Shown piece after piece: positions 23,503 through 34,557 of a DNA stretch of 64,000 nucleotides (positions within the stretch are counted from its first letter, which is position 1; each line of letters starts with the position of its first letter). Under the pieces are notes generated by a model. That model was not told where the DNA came from. It ran no database searches and was given only the letters and a program-made list of their open reading frames with translations. The position numbers and the translations under genes were made by a program. The stretch covers positions 1,376,501 through 1,440,500 of the forward strand of contig CP114484.1 in NCBI GenBank assembly GCA_027186245.1, given 5' to 3'. The stretch is from Coriaria nepalensis. Taxonomy: Eukaryota > Streptophyta > Magnoliopsida > Cucurbitales > Coriariaceae.

Positions 23503-25890
23503 ATGTTGATAAGAACATTATCGTCTGGTCTGATTCTGTTTCTCATCATCTCGACCTCGTCCGCTAATACTATAACCCACCGATGTAATTGCGACGATGA
23601 AGGTAATCTATGGAGCATAGACAACATTCTAGAATGTCAACGCGTAAGCGATTTCTTAATCGCCATAGCATACTTTTCAATCCCCATAGAGCTTCTCTAC
23701 TTCGTTAGCTGCTCGAACATTCCCTTCAAGTGGGTCCTATTCGAATTCATAGCCTTCATAGTCCTATGCGGCTTGACCCACTTTCTCAACGGCTGGACCT
23801 ATCACCACCACCCGTTTCAGATAATGGTAGCCCTCACCATCGCTAAAATCCTAACCGCTCTGGTCTCCTGTGCTACTGCCATAACCCTCATCACTCTCAT
23901 TCCTCTGCTCCTTAATGTGAAGGTGAGAGAATTCATGTTAAAGAAGAAGACATGGGATCTAGGGCGAGAAGTTGGGATTATCATGAAGCAAAGGGAGGCA
24001 GGGTTACATGTCCGTATGCTTACTCGAGAGATCCGGAAATCGCTCGATCGACATATGATACTGTACACGACTATTTTTGAGTTGTCTGAAACATTGGGCT
24101 TGCATTATTGTTCTGTCTGGATGCCTAATGAGGACAGGACAGAGATGAACTTAACACATGAGATGAAAGACAGAGGCTTTTCCAAGAGATTCAATGTCTC
24201 TTTACCTATGACCGATCCTGACGTTGTTAGTATTAAAGACAGTGATGGGGTGAAGCTTCTCCGACCGGATTCTCCACTTGTTGCTGCTGCTAGCATTGGA
24301 GAAGGGTATGTGGAGGTGGGGACCGTGGCTGCAATTCGGATGCCAATGCTCCGTGTTTCGAATTTCCAAGGTGGGACCCCTGAGGAGGTCTCGACCTATT
24401 TTGCTATTTTGGTTTTGGTTCTGAGACAACCTAGGTCGTGGACTAATCAGGAGGCTGAGATGATTAAGGTTGTTGCTGACCAGGTGGCCGTGGCACTTTC
24501 CCATGCTGCGCTTCTTGAAGAGTCTCAGCTGATGAGAGAAAAATTAGCCGAGCAAAATAGAGCTCTCCAACAGGCCAAGATGAATGCTATGATGGCTAGT
24601 GAGGCCAGGAATTGCTTCCGGAAGATAATGGGTGATGGGATGAGAAGGCCCATGCACTCCATTTTCAGTTTGCTTTCTATTATGCAGAACGAAAGTTTGA
24701 ATACTGAGCAACGGATTATTATAGACACTATGTGGAGGACTAGCAACGTGGTATCCACATTGATAAACGATGCAATGGACAGTGAAATGCAGCATGGTGG
24801 AGGAAGATATCCGGTTCAGAGGAGATGTTTTGGATTACATGCTATGATAAAAGAAGCTGCTTGCCTTGCTAAGTGTTTGTCTGTTTATAAGGGGTTTGTT
24901 TTTGCTACTGAGGTTGAGAGGTCTTTGCCGTATTGTGCAATGGGCGATGAGCCGAGGATTTTTCAGGTGATTTTACATATAATTGGTAGCGTTTTGAAGG
25001 GAAACAACAATGAGAAAGGTTGTGTTAAATTTCTGGTGTGTTCAGAAAGTGGAAGTCAAGGAAGGAATGATCAAAGATGGGCGACTTGGAAACAAAACTC
25101 GTCTGAAGGGGATTTTGTGTATGTTAGATTTGAGATTTCTAAAGATAATGTAAACTCTCTATCTAGTGTGCCAAATTCAGATGGAGTGGATCAGGAACGG
25201 ATGAGCACCATTTGCAGAAAGCTGGTCCAGGTCAGAGCGTTACAATTTTATTCTTGTTTGTGTAACAATTATCTCTTAGGAGGAAAAGTGTTGTTTCATA
25301 GGATCATTAAGAAGTTTTAATATGAATGGCAGATGATGCAAGGGAATATATGGGTGGTTCCAAATAATCCTCAAGGACATATGCAAAGCATTGCACTTGT
25401 TCTTCGGTTTCAAGTCCGGCCCAATTCCATTTCCTCACCCTCCGTGTCTGATTCCATAATGCATTTGAACCCCAACTCCATTTTCCAATCCTTACAAGTA
25501 ATGCTAGCCGATGCTGATGACATAAACAGGGCTGTGACAAAGAAACTGATTGAGAAATTAGGCTGCATTGTCACAACTGTTTCATCTGGTTCTGAATGTC
25601 TCAAGACTGTTTCTCAAACTGGATGTCCGGTCCAAGTTGTGTTGTTGGACCTTCACATGAACGACCTGGATGCTTTTCAAGTAGCAATGACTATAAGGAA
25701 GGCAAGATCGAGCTGGAGTTGGCCTTTGATCATCGGAACGAGTACTGCCAATTATGAGGAAGAAGAAGATGTATGGGAAAGATGCATGCAGGTTGGGATT
25801 AATGGGGTCTTACGAAAACCCGCTCCGTTTCGAGAAATTGCTAATGAGCTCAGAAGGGCTCTGTTGCAGGCAAATAAACCCGGAAGATGA
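23503..25890 (+). CDS. ETR2: Ethylene receptor, subfamily II, ETR2-like
   Basis: Two exons, 23503-25230 and 25333-25890, in frame, 761 residues. After a signal-like hydrophobic segment come CNCDDEGN (dimerising cysteines) and three membrane helices. The copper/ethylene site Cys and His are kept in VLCGLTHFL. A GAF domain (about 170-330) and a coiled coil (ESQLMREKLAEQNRALQQAK) follow. The His-kinase-like region has GDGMRRPMHS, so the phospho-accepting His of ETR1 is missing, as is normal for subfamily II. The receiver domain keeps its acidic pair and the Asp in LLDLHM, but the usual MDG is LDA. The protein sits in the ER membrane and represses ethylene responses through CTR1 until ethylene binds. 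KVREFMLKKK and WSIDNILE favour ETR2 over EIN4. The leader carries uORFs. Confidence 0.94.
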
Positions 25891-28060
25891 ATATATAGAG
25901 AGCTAGAACCTGTAATTAAGTTTCTGAAATGGGAGGATAGAGATGTTACAAACAAGTTTCACATATCATAATGATAAAAAGGTATATATAAAAACAGAAG
26001 TTGATCCTTTATTCATAACTGTAATTAATAAATAAATAAAAATTCTTTTAAAATATATCAGTTAAATTCTAATATATTAAGAAACTTTAAATAAACAAAT
26101 TACATTTTATTTTTAAAGGTAATTCTTAAAACATTAATCTTAACTTATAAGAGAAGATCTCATTTATTTAAGGTGAATTTATTGATAAGCAATTATATAA
26201 AATATATTAAAATTTTAATTAATAATGACAAAAATTTACTCGATAAGATTTTACGTTGCATATATATTCTCAGGGTCAAACTGTGTCAGTCTAGTCAGGT
26301 TGAGTTGGTAGAGATATGAATGTCAGAGAGATGATGAATGTATAGCAGGTCTAAGTCGAATCTAGTACTCAATTAGTAGTATGATTTCTTTGAATTTTGG
26401 TGCTATGTTTCTTGTTTCTCAAAACCATAACGCGATCCCCATGCATGAATCTCTAACTACGTAAGTAGATTTGTTATTCCAACCTCATTCTCAAACGTAG
26501 CTTTCCTTATCCTCCACCTCTTATTTATATCATTAAAAAAAAAAAAAAAAAACTATACAATACTATCCCACTTCCAACTCCGCCGCCTTTTAATATTTTC
26601 ACTCTTACTTTACGTAGTGATCAGAAGTAGCCGCCAGGCACCAGCAATCCCCCGCCGCCATCGACGATGCCACTCACCCAAGCAGTACCGCTGCCAATAT
26701 CAAGGCCGCCGGGACACCGTGATATATTTTCCATGGTCGAAATCACTGTCAAGAAACAATTCATAATCCAAATAAGAAATGGCGGGCTCCATTTCCATTA
26801 TCGATACGTTCAAGTAACTCATGATTTCATAATGTAAGAGATTACCCAGCTCTTCCCTGGCCAGCTGGTATCTGAGAGTTGGGAGAGGGGGTCTGTATCT
26901 TAATTAAAGGAAGATAATTAGATAAAGACCAGACCTTTTCGACATTAATACTGTTCGCTAGATATGCATTGTTCTGTTTATGCTTTCTTTAATCACTTAA
27001 TTAATCACCCCACTTGTATTTATTACACTAAAAAAATTATCCTTAAGACATAACTCTCAGGAGAATTATGAAACTCCTTAGTTGTTTGTACACGTAGCAT
27101 GTTTTCTTTTAATATAATTAATCTATTCAAATCCAACAACCACAGATTCTACGGAAGTAAATATTTGGTCTGCAAAAAATTAGCTCCCCAAACTTGGGAG
27201 ATTCGTCCTATTAATGAATTACTAAACTAATATGTTACGCAGTCAGGACAAAAGAAGCCTGACGACTATCCTGCAACTTGACGCCTGGGCCTAGTGGATT
27301 AGATTGTGCCTTACAGTTAAAGAGTTGTTACTTCAAGCCTGTCAAACTCATAAAGCCTACTATAAGTTCTCCTAGGCCTAGTCAAAGCCTTTAGATAGTT
27401 TAAAGCCCATTACAGACTACAGAGGTCAGAGGATATATTAATATGAAATCAGAAGAAGAAGAAAATTGAATTAGCTTCGAAATAAATGGAGACATGTCCA
27501 CGTGGGCAATAAATCTTTGTCTTCCCTTTTTTTGTTTCTCTCTAGGGTCAACTGTGTTTGACTGTTTGGAAGGAAGCAATCAATGAACATCAAAAACCTA
27601 ACTGCACAAGATATATATCGTTGACCAATGACCAATGACCAACCAAACAGGTTTAGCTATTTCGTCAAAAGGGCAAAAAAAAAAAAAAAAAAAAAAACCA
27701 AACGTGTTCAAATTTGGCTCACACCCTTTCATGTGTTCGAAGAGCCGCAGTACTAAATAAAAAGACAAGATTATCATCATCAACTCAACTCAGGTCTATA
27801 CATGCATGTAGAAATGAAATTGTACCCAGAAATGTTTTGGATCAATTACAGCAGAGTTTAATAATGATAATTAATATGATATTTGAGACTAATATTAATA
27901 ATAATATTATTATAATATATTAAATTTACTATTACAATAATTGAGCTATCAATAATTGAAATTTAAGACGGTCCAAAGATAATAATGATTAATGTGACTT
28001 TTCGGGTGGCTATTTCATGGTAAAAAAAAAAAAAAAAAGTTGCTAATGAGATGATTTAGC
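25891..28060. other. Intergenic, AT-rich
   Basis: Apart from the decayed coding fragment at 26621-26905 I see no gene. There are poly-A tracts near 26534-26552 and 27675-27697. Confidence 0.5.
26621..26905 (-). pseudogene. Decayed coding fragment, family not recognised
   Basis: An island of higher GC in AT-rich DNA. On the minus strand it reads about 66 open codons, including LREELG-like and LDYELFLDSDFDHGKY stretches, to a TGA at 26702-26700. A second frame then continues with DIGSGTAWVSGIVDGGGG to a TGA at 26623-26621. The two frames read like one C-terminal protein tail broken by a frameshift. The acidic, Gly-ending composition suggests the C-terminus of a transcription factor, but I do not recognise the family. 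No upstream exon was found. Confidence 0.35.
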
Positions 28061-28079
28061 AATGTTTTATCAACCGTGA

Positions 28080-28095
28080 CACGTGAATTCATGTG
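28080..28095. promoter_or_regulatory. Conserved near-palindrome CACGTGAATTCATGTG, copy 1
   Basis: Sixteen bases, palindromic except for one mismatched pair, containing a perfect G-box CACGTG. It is identical in the second AHL block at 32721-32736, although surrounding sequence has diverged. It lies about 0.7 kb downstream of the AHL 1 stop. A bHLH/bZIP binding site is plausible. Confidence 0.45.
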
Positions 28096-28802
28096 AAGGA
28101 GGGTGGTGGTGTCATGATCATCTATTCATCTTTCTTGGATGCTTATACATGTAGACAATATTTTTATATCATTAAATAAATCAAGTTGGTCACATATATT
28201 AACTACTATTGGTCCTTCATGTTTCTTGTAACTTTAGAAATCATTGTTGATTTCCCTGTCCGGAGAAACATGACTCGGTCCAAATCGACATGATCATCTT
28301 AGAAACTGGAGATGAGATAGCTGCGAAATTTACGGTAAAAGTTGGAAGTTTGCAAAAGCTTGAAGAATGAAAAGATCATACGGTGATGTGTGGCTATAAT
28401 TTGATCTGAAGTAGTGGAGCTGGACGAGTTTCCATAAATTTACAGATTGGGAATCTTGAAGATAGTGAAAGGGCAAAAACTAAACAAGTACTGGCTGTGG
28501 CTGGGGATGAACCCAAAATTAATATTTAAATTAAATAATATTTATTTGAAACAAAAAAGATGTGGATAGGGTGAATCTGATATTTATTATTATTATTATT
28601 ATTAATCTCTTTTTCCTCCACCTCCACCTCTTTTGATCTGGATCACTAGTTAATATATTCATAAATATGCAGCAGCATGTAAAAAAATTCAATCAACTGG
28701 CCCCCTTTTTATTGCGAACACAAACGAAGCTAGCAAAGACCAAGAAACACATTACCAATATATAGATAGTACTAAGGTTTCTACACATCTTCGCATTTTT
28801 AT

Positions 28803-29690
28803 TTAGTAAGATGGTCGATGAGGATGAGGATGAGGATGAGGATGAGGATGAGGATGAGGCCAGCCGGTATATCCACCTTGCCCTATAAGTCCGCCTCCGT
28901 TGATGGGAACAAAATTTGGCGGAAGATTATAAACGGGTCGGTCAAGATTATGAACTAGATCATGAGCAGGGTGCAGCTCTCCTCCACCGTCAGCATGACC
29001 ACCACCTTTCTCAGGTGGTGACAAGTTCTCTACACCGCCACGCGACCCACGACTGCCATGATCATCATCTTGTTCGTCAAGCGGCAATTTCTCATACACG
29101 GCATTAGAAAATGTCGCCGCAACAACCATCACCGGCCCCACCGCAACTAACGACCCTACGACATTTCCCCCCACGATCTGGCCATGACTTCCGGTCAAAT
29201 AAACCGTTAATCCGCTAGATCCGGGTAGTTCATGACCCGGCAAAAACGACCCAGTTAGGTTCATGATCTCAAACCTTCCTTGTAATGTTAATATAGGAGC
29301 CTCCGGTACCGTTGGCTGTCTTATACTCACGTTGGTGACTGAACCGCTTCCGCTAAGCACGCAAAGACCTCTCTGTCGCCGCCTAGAGAACTCGGCCACG
29401 CTCTCCACCACATCAGCACCGCTAGAAATCTCCATGACGTGGCTTTGAAGCCCGTTGGGGCTGTCGTGGACAACGACGATTGGTTGTTTCGGTTTGTTTT
29501 TGGAGCCAGGTGGTCGGCCTCTTGGTCTGCGGGTTATGCCGACATGAACAGCACCATCACCATGGTCTCTAGTCTCTTGATCTAGTTCTACGCTGTCGTT
29601 TTGGTCATCTGATCCAGAGTGGTTAGGCCGAGTGGGCCCGTCTATGCCTAGTAGCCCGGCGGAGGCACCGTTCCACCAAGGATTAGCCAG
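28803..29690 (-). CDS. AHL: AT-hook nuclear-localized protein (AHL20-like), AUG start lost
   Basis: The ORF gives 295 residues if read from CTG at 29690. One AT-hook, RRPRGRPPGSKNKPK, binds AT-rich minor grooves. A PPC/DUF296 domain (about 75-205) follows with SHVMEISSGADVVESVAEF, LCVLSGSGSV, GRFEIM and MVVAATF. The tail is Gly-rich and ends in a (His-Pro)n run. AHL trimers repress growth and shade or flowering genes in the nucleus. Odd: the family start MANPWW is here CTG GCT AAT CCT TGG TGG, so the initiator is CTG. It sits in a strong context (A at -3, G at +4). No in-frame ATG lies between the upstream stop and the AT-hook. Either CTG initiation is used, an upstream exon exists, or the gene is newly dead. 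The rest of the frame is intact. Confidence 0.75.
   Translation of the reverse strand: MANPWWNGASAGLLGIDGPTRPNHSGSDDQNDSVELDQETRDHGDGAVHVGITRRPRGRPPGSKNKPKQPIVVVHDSPNGLQSHVMEISSGADVVESVAEFSRRRQRGLCVLSGSGSVTNVSIRQPTVPEAPILTLQGRFEIMNLTGSFLPGHELPGSSGLTVYLTGSHGQIVGGNVVGSLVAVGPVMVVAATFSNAVYEKLPLDEQDDDHGSRGSRGGVENLSPPEKGGGHADGGGELHPAHDLVHNLDRPVYNLPPNFVPINGGGLIGQGGYTGWPHPHPHPHPHPHPHRPSY
28811..28858 (-). repeat. Hexanucleotide microsatellite encoding His-Pro
   Basis: Seven to eight tandem units of GATGAG on the plus strand encode alternating His-Pro on the minus strand at the AHL C-terminus. It is in frame and likely polymorphic in length. Confidence 0.8.
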
Positions 29691-29739
29691 AGTAGCGGAA
29701 AAGGGTGATGAAACGAGTTGCGAAATAGAAAACAAGGGG

Positions 29740-32700
29740 CGGGAGTAGAAGGAGGACTAATAGCTTGGCTAATTTAATAAAAAGAAAAAAAAAGGAAAAT
29801 TCTTTCTCTCTTCTTGGTTTAAGTACGTACAATGTACAGAAGATTGCTTTCTTTATCTTTCTCTTTCTGTTTACTCTGGTTCTATTTACTGGTTTGAAAA
29901 TTTGAGATCTAGAAGTCAAACCTGTCGGGTCATTAAATAACCTTACTCTTTTTAAATTATTAACGATTATACTTCAAGTTTTAATTTAATTAAATAATCT
30001 GTAATAAAATTTTATAAGATATTTTATTTAATTTAAATTTTAATTATGATTATTATAGTTCTAATTAATTTACATATATAAGTAAACTTATATAAATTTT
30101 GGACCTTAGGTCTAATTATTTTATTGTCTGCTTCTTAATTTTGATATTTAATATAAAATTTATGGGATTGATCAATATTATATTTTTATTACAATAATTG
30201 GTATTAGAGTATGCTTCTTATTAAATTATTAGAATCGATTGCGTTGATTATAATTAATGAATTTGTTATATTTATATTATTTATAATAATTAATGAATTT
30301 GTTATATTTATATTATTTATATACATGATTATATATTTTTGTTAAATCCATATAGTTTTAGGATTTGATCCATAATATGTGTATGGTTTGTTTTAATTTT
30401 CATTCCTCTTAATCATATGATTGATTGAATTTTTCAATTTTTGAGAATGGATTTAGTTAATAAATTCATGAGTCTTTTGATTTTATGATTTTTTTAATTA
30501 TATTTATAGCTACTGTATATATATAATTATATATATATATATATATTAATTTTTTTATTTCGGTTACCGATTGGCTTTTGTTTAACTATATATATTACAT
30601 ATAATCAGTTTTGTTTAAGAATCTTTTTTTTTTTTAACATATGGTTTTGGGTTTTTTTTAGGTGTATATATATTAATTTTGAGGTGTTGATGTTATTTAT
30701 AAACATAATTTAATTCTTAAATTTTATTTAAGATAAATCAATAATAAGTTTCTTTGATTCATGATCAATATATTTGAATTCAATGGTATCACAAATTTTA
30801 TCAAGACATTATCTCATATGATTTTAAAGTTAATGTAGTTATGACGGTGTATATCAAAAGTTTAATGAGAGTAAATTTATCTTTTTACTGCACTATATTG
30901 ATGACATATTATTGGCTAATAGTGATATATGCTTACTATATGAAATTAATAGAGGTTTTACTAAGCATTTTAAAATGAAAGATCTTTGTGACACCTTTTT
31001 TGTATTAGGAATTAAGATATATCGAGATTGCTTTCGATGTATCCTTAGGTTATCACAAAAAGAGCTATATCGAGAATGTACTTACTAGATTTGGCATGAT
31101 AAATTGTATATGAGAAGATAATTCCATTGCTAAAGGAGACAAGTTTAGTCTCAGTCAATACCCCAAAGATGATGGACTGCGAGATAATCAATCATAGGAT
31201 ATGGCTGCAAAATTTTATCATTAGACTGCGAATAGTTAATATTATTGAAATACCCCTTAAAGTGTATTATGACAATCTATCAACAGTTCTATATTCAAAC
31301 AACAACATAAAGCTCGTCGAAGTTCAAGTAGATAGACATTAAATTTACCGTTGTTAAAATGTGAGTTTAGAATAAAATAATGTCAATTAAATATATAAGA
31401 ACAAACTTCATACTTGCATATCTATTTATTATTCAAGGTCTTTCATAAGCATATAACTCATATGAATATTGTCTTATATAATAATATGCAATTTTAGTGA
31501 GAGTCTATATTTTGCTTTTAATTTTTTTCTTTGACATTACTAAAATACTTATGTATGTTTAGTTTTCTGCATAATAAAACTAATGATTTTATTTTCATTC
31601 TTTTATTTCATTTATCTTATTACGGAATAAAATAAGAGCTAATTGAAAAAATAAATATATTTGAAATCATATTACATATAATTTTTAATGACACATTCAT
31701 ATTTAATCTATATCATTGAATATATAGAATATATTAATTATTAATAGATCGAATTACGATAAAATCTAATAAATATTGCTTTAGTTTTATATTAATATAA
31801 AAATAAAATAGATTATTTGAAAAGATAATTTTAAGAATATATAACTATGATAAAAGTCTAATATTAATTCAATTTAATAATATCTAACTTTGATGTAAGT
31901 CCAATATTGATTCAAAATAGATAATGTGTAGAGGGATCAATGACTTCCAAAAGCGTTCAATTTGACATTTGTGATGGAACCAAAGAAATTAGAAAGATGA
32001 TGGGAATTTTCTCCATTTTAAGTTCAATTATAAATAGTTAGCGTAAAATTTAATAATAATATATAATTTTTATTTATAAATTAATTTTAAAAGAATTCAA
32101 TTTTTATTTAATATAATTTATATATTATATATTATATATTTAATTTTAAGGACACATGATCTTGTGCTTCTTCTCATTTGGTCAAAGAAAGAAGGTCCAT
32201 GGCTAGAAAACATTGAATAAATAAAACACGAAAAAGAAAAGCTTGACAAATGCAATTTTCATACATTTTCATCTTGTTTTTAAGTGTTAACAATCAAATG
32301 ATGATGGAATTGACAAATCTTTATATATCACGTGATCAAATTTATTACAAGATCACATTTTCCTTGTCGGTTCTAAATCCAAGTTCTCCTCTTAAAATTA
32401 CTTTCCCCAAAAGTCTAAAGGATCCATTTTCTTGGCAGTGGGTCCTTATGTTTGGAAGCAGTCAATTCAATATTTCACACTCTTCTTACTTACACACACA
32501 AAAAATTAAAAAAAAAATTAAAAAATGAGATCATATTGTAAGAGTGAGACAAAAGTGTTGGATACAATAATTAAGCTTGCCAACCACAAAACTAAACTAA
32601 TTCCCATTAGTTAATGTAATAAGAAAAAATGTAAAAATGTTTTTCTTAACCCTGGTTATATGAATTATGGACTTTTTGTTTTCATATATTATAAATAATG
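29740..32700. other. AT-rich DNA between the AHL copies
   Basis: I see no intact gene. It contains the copia fragment at 30843-31345, (AT)n near 30517-30545, and long A+T-rich stretches with repeated TTTATATTATTTATA motifs near 30265-30325. Confidence 0.5.
30843..31345 (+). mobile_element. Ty1/copia retrotransposon fragment (RT and RNase H)
   Basis: The plus strand reads VYQKFNESKFIFLLHYIDDI followed by LLA. This is the copia reverse transcriptase YxDD box with the usual YVDD changed to YIDD. FTKHFKMKDL and FFVLGIKIYRD follow. After several stops, PLKVYYDNLSTVLYSNNN matches the copia RNase H motif around the catalytic Asp. No gag, integrase or LTRs were seen. It is an old, truncated and frame-broken copy. 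Confidence 0.8.
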
Positions 32701-32720
32701 TTTGTTGTCATCAACCAGGA

Positions 32721-32736
32721 CACGTGAATTCATGTG
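32721..32736. promoter_or_regulatory. Conserved near-palindrome CACGTGAATTCATGTG, copy 2
   Basis: Identical to the element at 28080-28095 and about 1.05 kb downstream of the AHL 2 stop. Confidence 0.45.
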
Positions 32737-33783
32737 AAGTGGGGGCCTCGCTAGCACCCTCTTGGATCCTTTGAATGTTGCTAGAAATTTGTCTGATCTT
32801 TATTTACATAATGTAGTGCTAGGCTAGGGTTGGTCAGATACACAATTAGTATTCTTCCTTCATGTTTTTGGTAACTTTAATCAACTTTTTGAAATCCTTG
32901 TCCGCCACTCCACTCCATCGTGTATATGACTCAGCCGCCCTAATCCACTTTAGAATTGATGAAATTATATTTCTCAACGTCACCATAAAAAATACTGATA
33001 TATTTTTTTTATATAGTATCGAGTTAATATTTACATGCGATGTTGAGTTTGGATAACAGTTCGTGTATTAGAGTTTATAATTAGAGAAGAAGTTATTAGA
33101 TTATTATGATATTTAGATCGTGGTTTAGACTTCTTCATCCTTTAAATTACTTTTATAGAGAGTCGCATTTATCATTTATATAACATCTGAAACTTTTTAA
33201 CTACACAAATTAGTCAAATATGTAAATAGAGACAGGGTGATGATTTCCCTTTCTTTTCTCTTGTTTAATTAGTAGTAACTTCTTCATAGGATTAGTCACA
33301 AAAGGTGGAGCCGATTCGAAATCCACCACAAATTGCATATCTTTTGAGTATAGTGAAAGCAGAAATGAGTGGATGGGGTGAAGCTCAAGCTGCTATTATA
33401 TATATATATATATATATATTCTTTAGCCTGCGGAACATGAACTGATCATCATCATCATCATCATCATGGCATGGATATTTTTGTCGTTGACCAATCTATA
33501 GTAACAACTAACAATTGGATTGAATAAAATATAGTTAAGAACGATCATAGGTATTGGATGCATTTCCGTGTTGGGAGAAAAAGGAAAAAAAAAAAAAAAA
33601 AAAAAGATCGATCAGATTCAGACGTTCAGTACTTGCGCTATGAATAAATTAACCACACTTCATTATTTAATTATTAACATAGTTACTTTATTCTATATAT
33701 AATTAATTAAACACACCATGCATTATATACCACAATATATATGAAGTTGTGTTCACTCTTCGGCTTTCACATCTAGTATATGA

Positions 33784-34557
33784 TCAGTAGGATGAATGAT
33801 GATGAGCCAAGCCATACTGGTACTGACCTGCCTGCCCTGCCTGTCCTGCTGCAGATCCATTATTCATGGGAACCGAATTCGGCTGCAGATAAGTGAGGGA
33901 GGGATTAAGAGGCAGATGATGAGGATCATGATCGGGGTGGACTTGTCTAGCTCCAGACGTTGAACTCCCTACATGACAGTCTTCAAGGAGCGGCAATCTC
34001 ACATAATCCAACTCAGAAAACGTGGCAGCGACAACCGTAACCAGCCCTACCGCAAACAATGATCCCACGACAGTCCCACAGACAATCTGGCCCTCACTTC
34101 CGATCAAGTAAACTGTTAATCCAGTGGTCGAACCGTCCAGAAGGAACGATCCGGTTAAGCTCAGAATCTCAAACCATCCTTGGTATGTTACTACTGTCTC
34201 ATGACGTCTCAGCGTGACGGTAGTCACCAAGCCACTTCCGCTAAGTACAAACACACCTTGACTGCTCCTCCGAGAAAACTGGGCCACGCTCCAGGCGATG
34301 TCAGCCCCACTGCATATTTCCATGACATGGCTTAGAAGTGCGTGCGGACTGTCTTGGATGACTGTGATTGGTGCTCTTGGTCGATTTCGGGCCCCGAGAG
34401 GTCGGCCTCTTGATCTACGACCAGTTGTTAGTCCGATCTGAGGATGAATTGCACCCTCTATAGGCTCTTCCAATGTGATCATGTTATGATGGCCATCTCT
34501 ATTGTCCTCGTTGTCTATGGTACTGCCGCCACTATGGATGGGTTCGGTTGGGTTCAT
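33784..34557 (-). CDS. AHL: Divergent tandem AHL paralogue
   Basis: From the first in-frame ATG (34557) the protein has 257 residues; the frame stays open 23 codons further upstream without another ATG. It has an AT-hook core RGRP in GRRSRGRPLGARNRP, where the usual RRPRGRPPGSKNKP is altered on both sides, and a PPC domain with SHVMEICSGADIAWSVAQF and VFVLSGSG. The family motif GRFEIL is GWFEIL, and the usual GPVMVVAATF reads GLVTVVAATF. The ancestral MANPWW start is not recognisable. The tail keeps the AHL20-like LTYLQPNSVPMNNG. No stops or frameshifts are seen, so it is either diverging under relaxed constraint or gaining a new role, possibly as a dominant-negative partner. Expression is unknown. 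Confidence 0.7.
   Translation of the reverse strand: MNPTEPIHSGGSTIDNEDNRDGHHNMITLEEPIEGAIHPQIGLTTGRRSRGRPLGARNRPRAPITVIQDSPHALLSHVMEICSGADIAWSVAQFSRRSSQGVFVLSGSGLVTTVTLRRHETVVTYQGWFEILSLTGSFLLDGSTTGLTVYLIGSEGQIVCGTVVGSLFAVGLVTVVAATFSELDYVRLPLLEDCHVGSSTSGARQVHPDHDPHHLPLNPSLTYLQPNSVPMNNGSAAGQAGQAGQYQYGLAHHHSSY

Larger units (their letters stand above)
28060..29920 (-). repeat. AHL tandem duplication, copy 1
   Basis: This block contains AHL gene 1 with its 3' and 5' flanks. It matches copy 2 outside the genes at CACGTGAATTCATGTG (28080), at CTTCATGTTTCTTGTAACTTT (about 28217), at GTGGATAGGGTGAA (28562), and upstream of the gene at GAAAATTTGAGATCTAGAAG (about 29895). Confidence 0.65.

Noticed and set aside
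29691..29735. AHL 1 starting at 29735
   Set aside because: The codon there is TTG, and a TAG lies nine codons further upstream.
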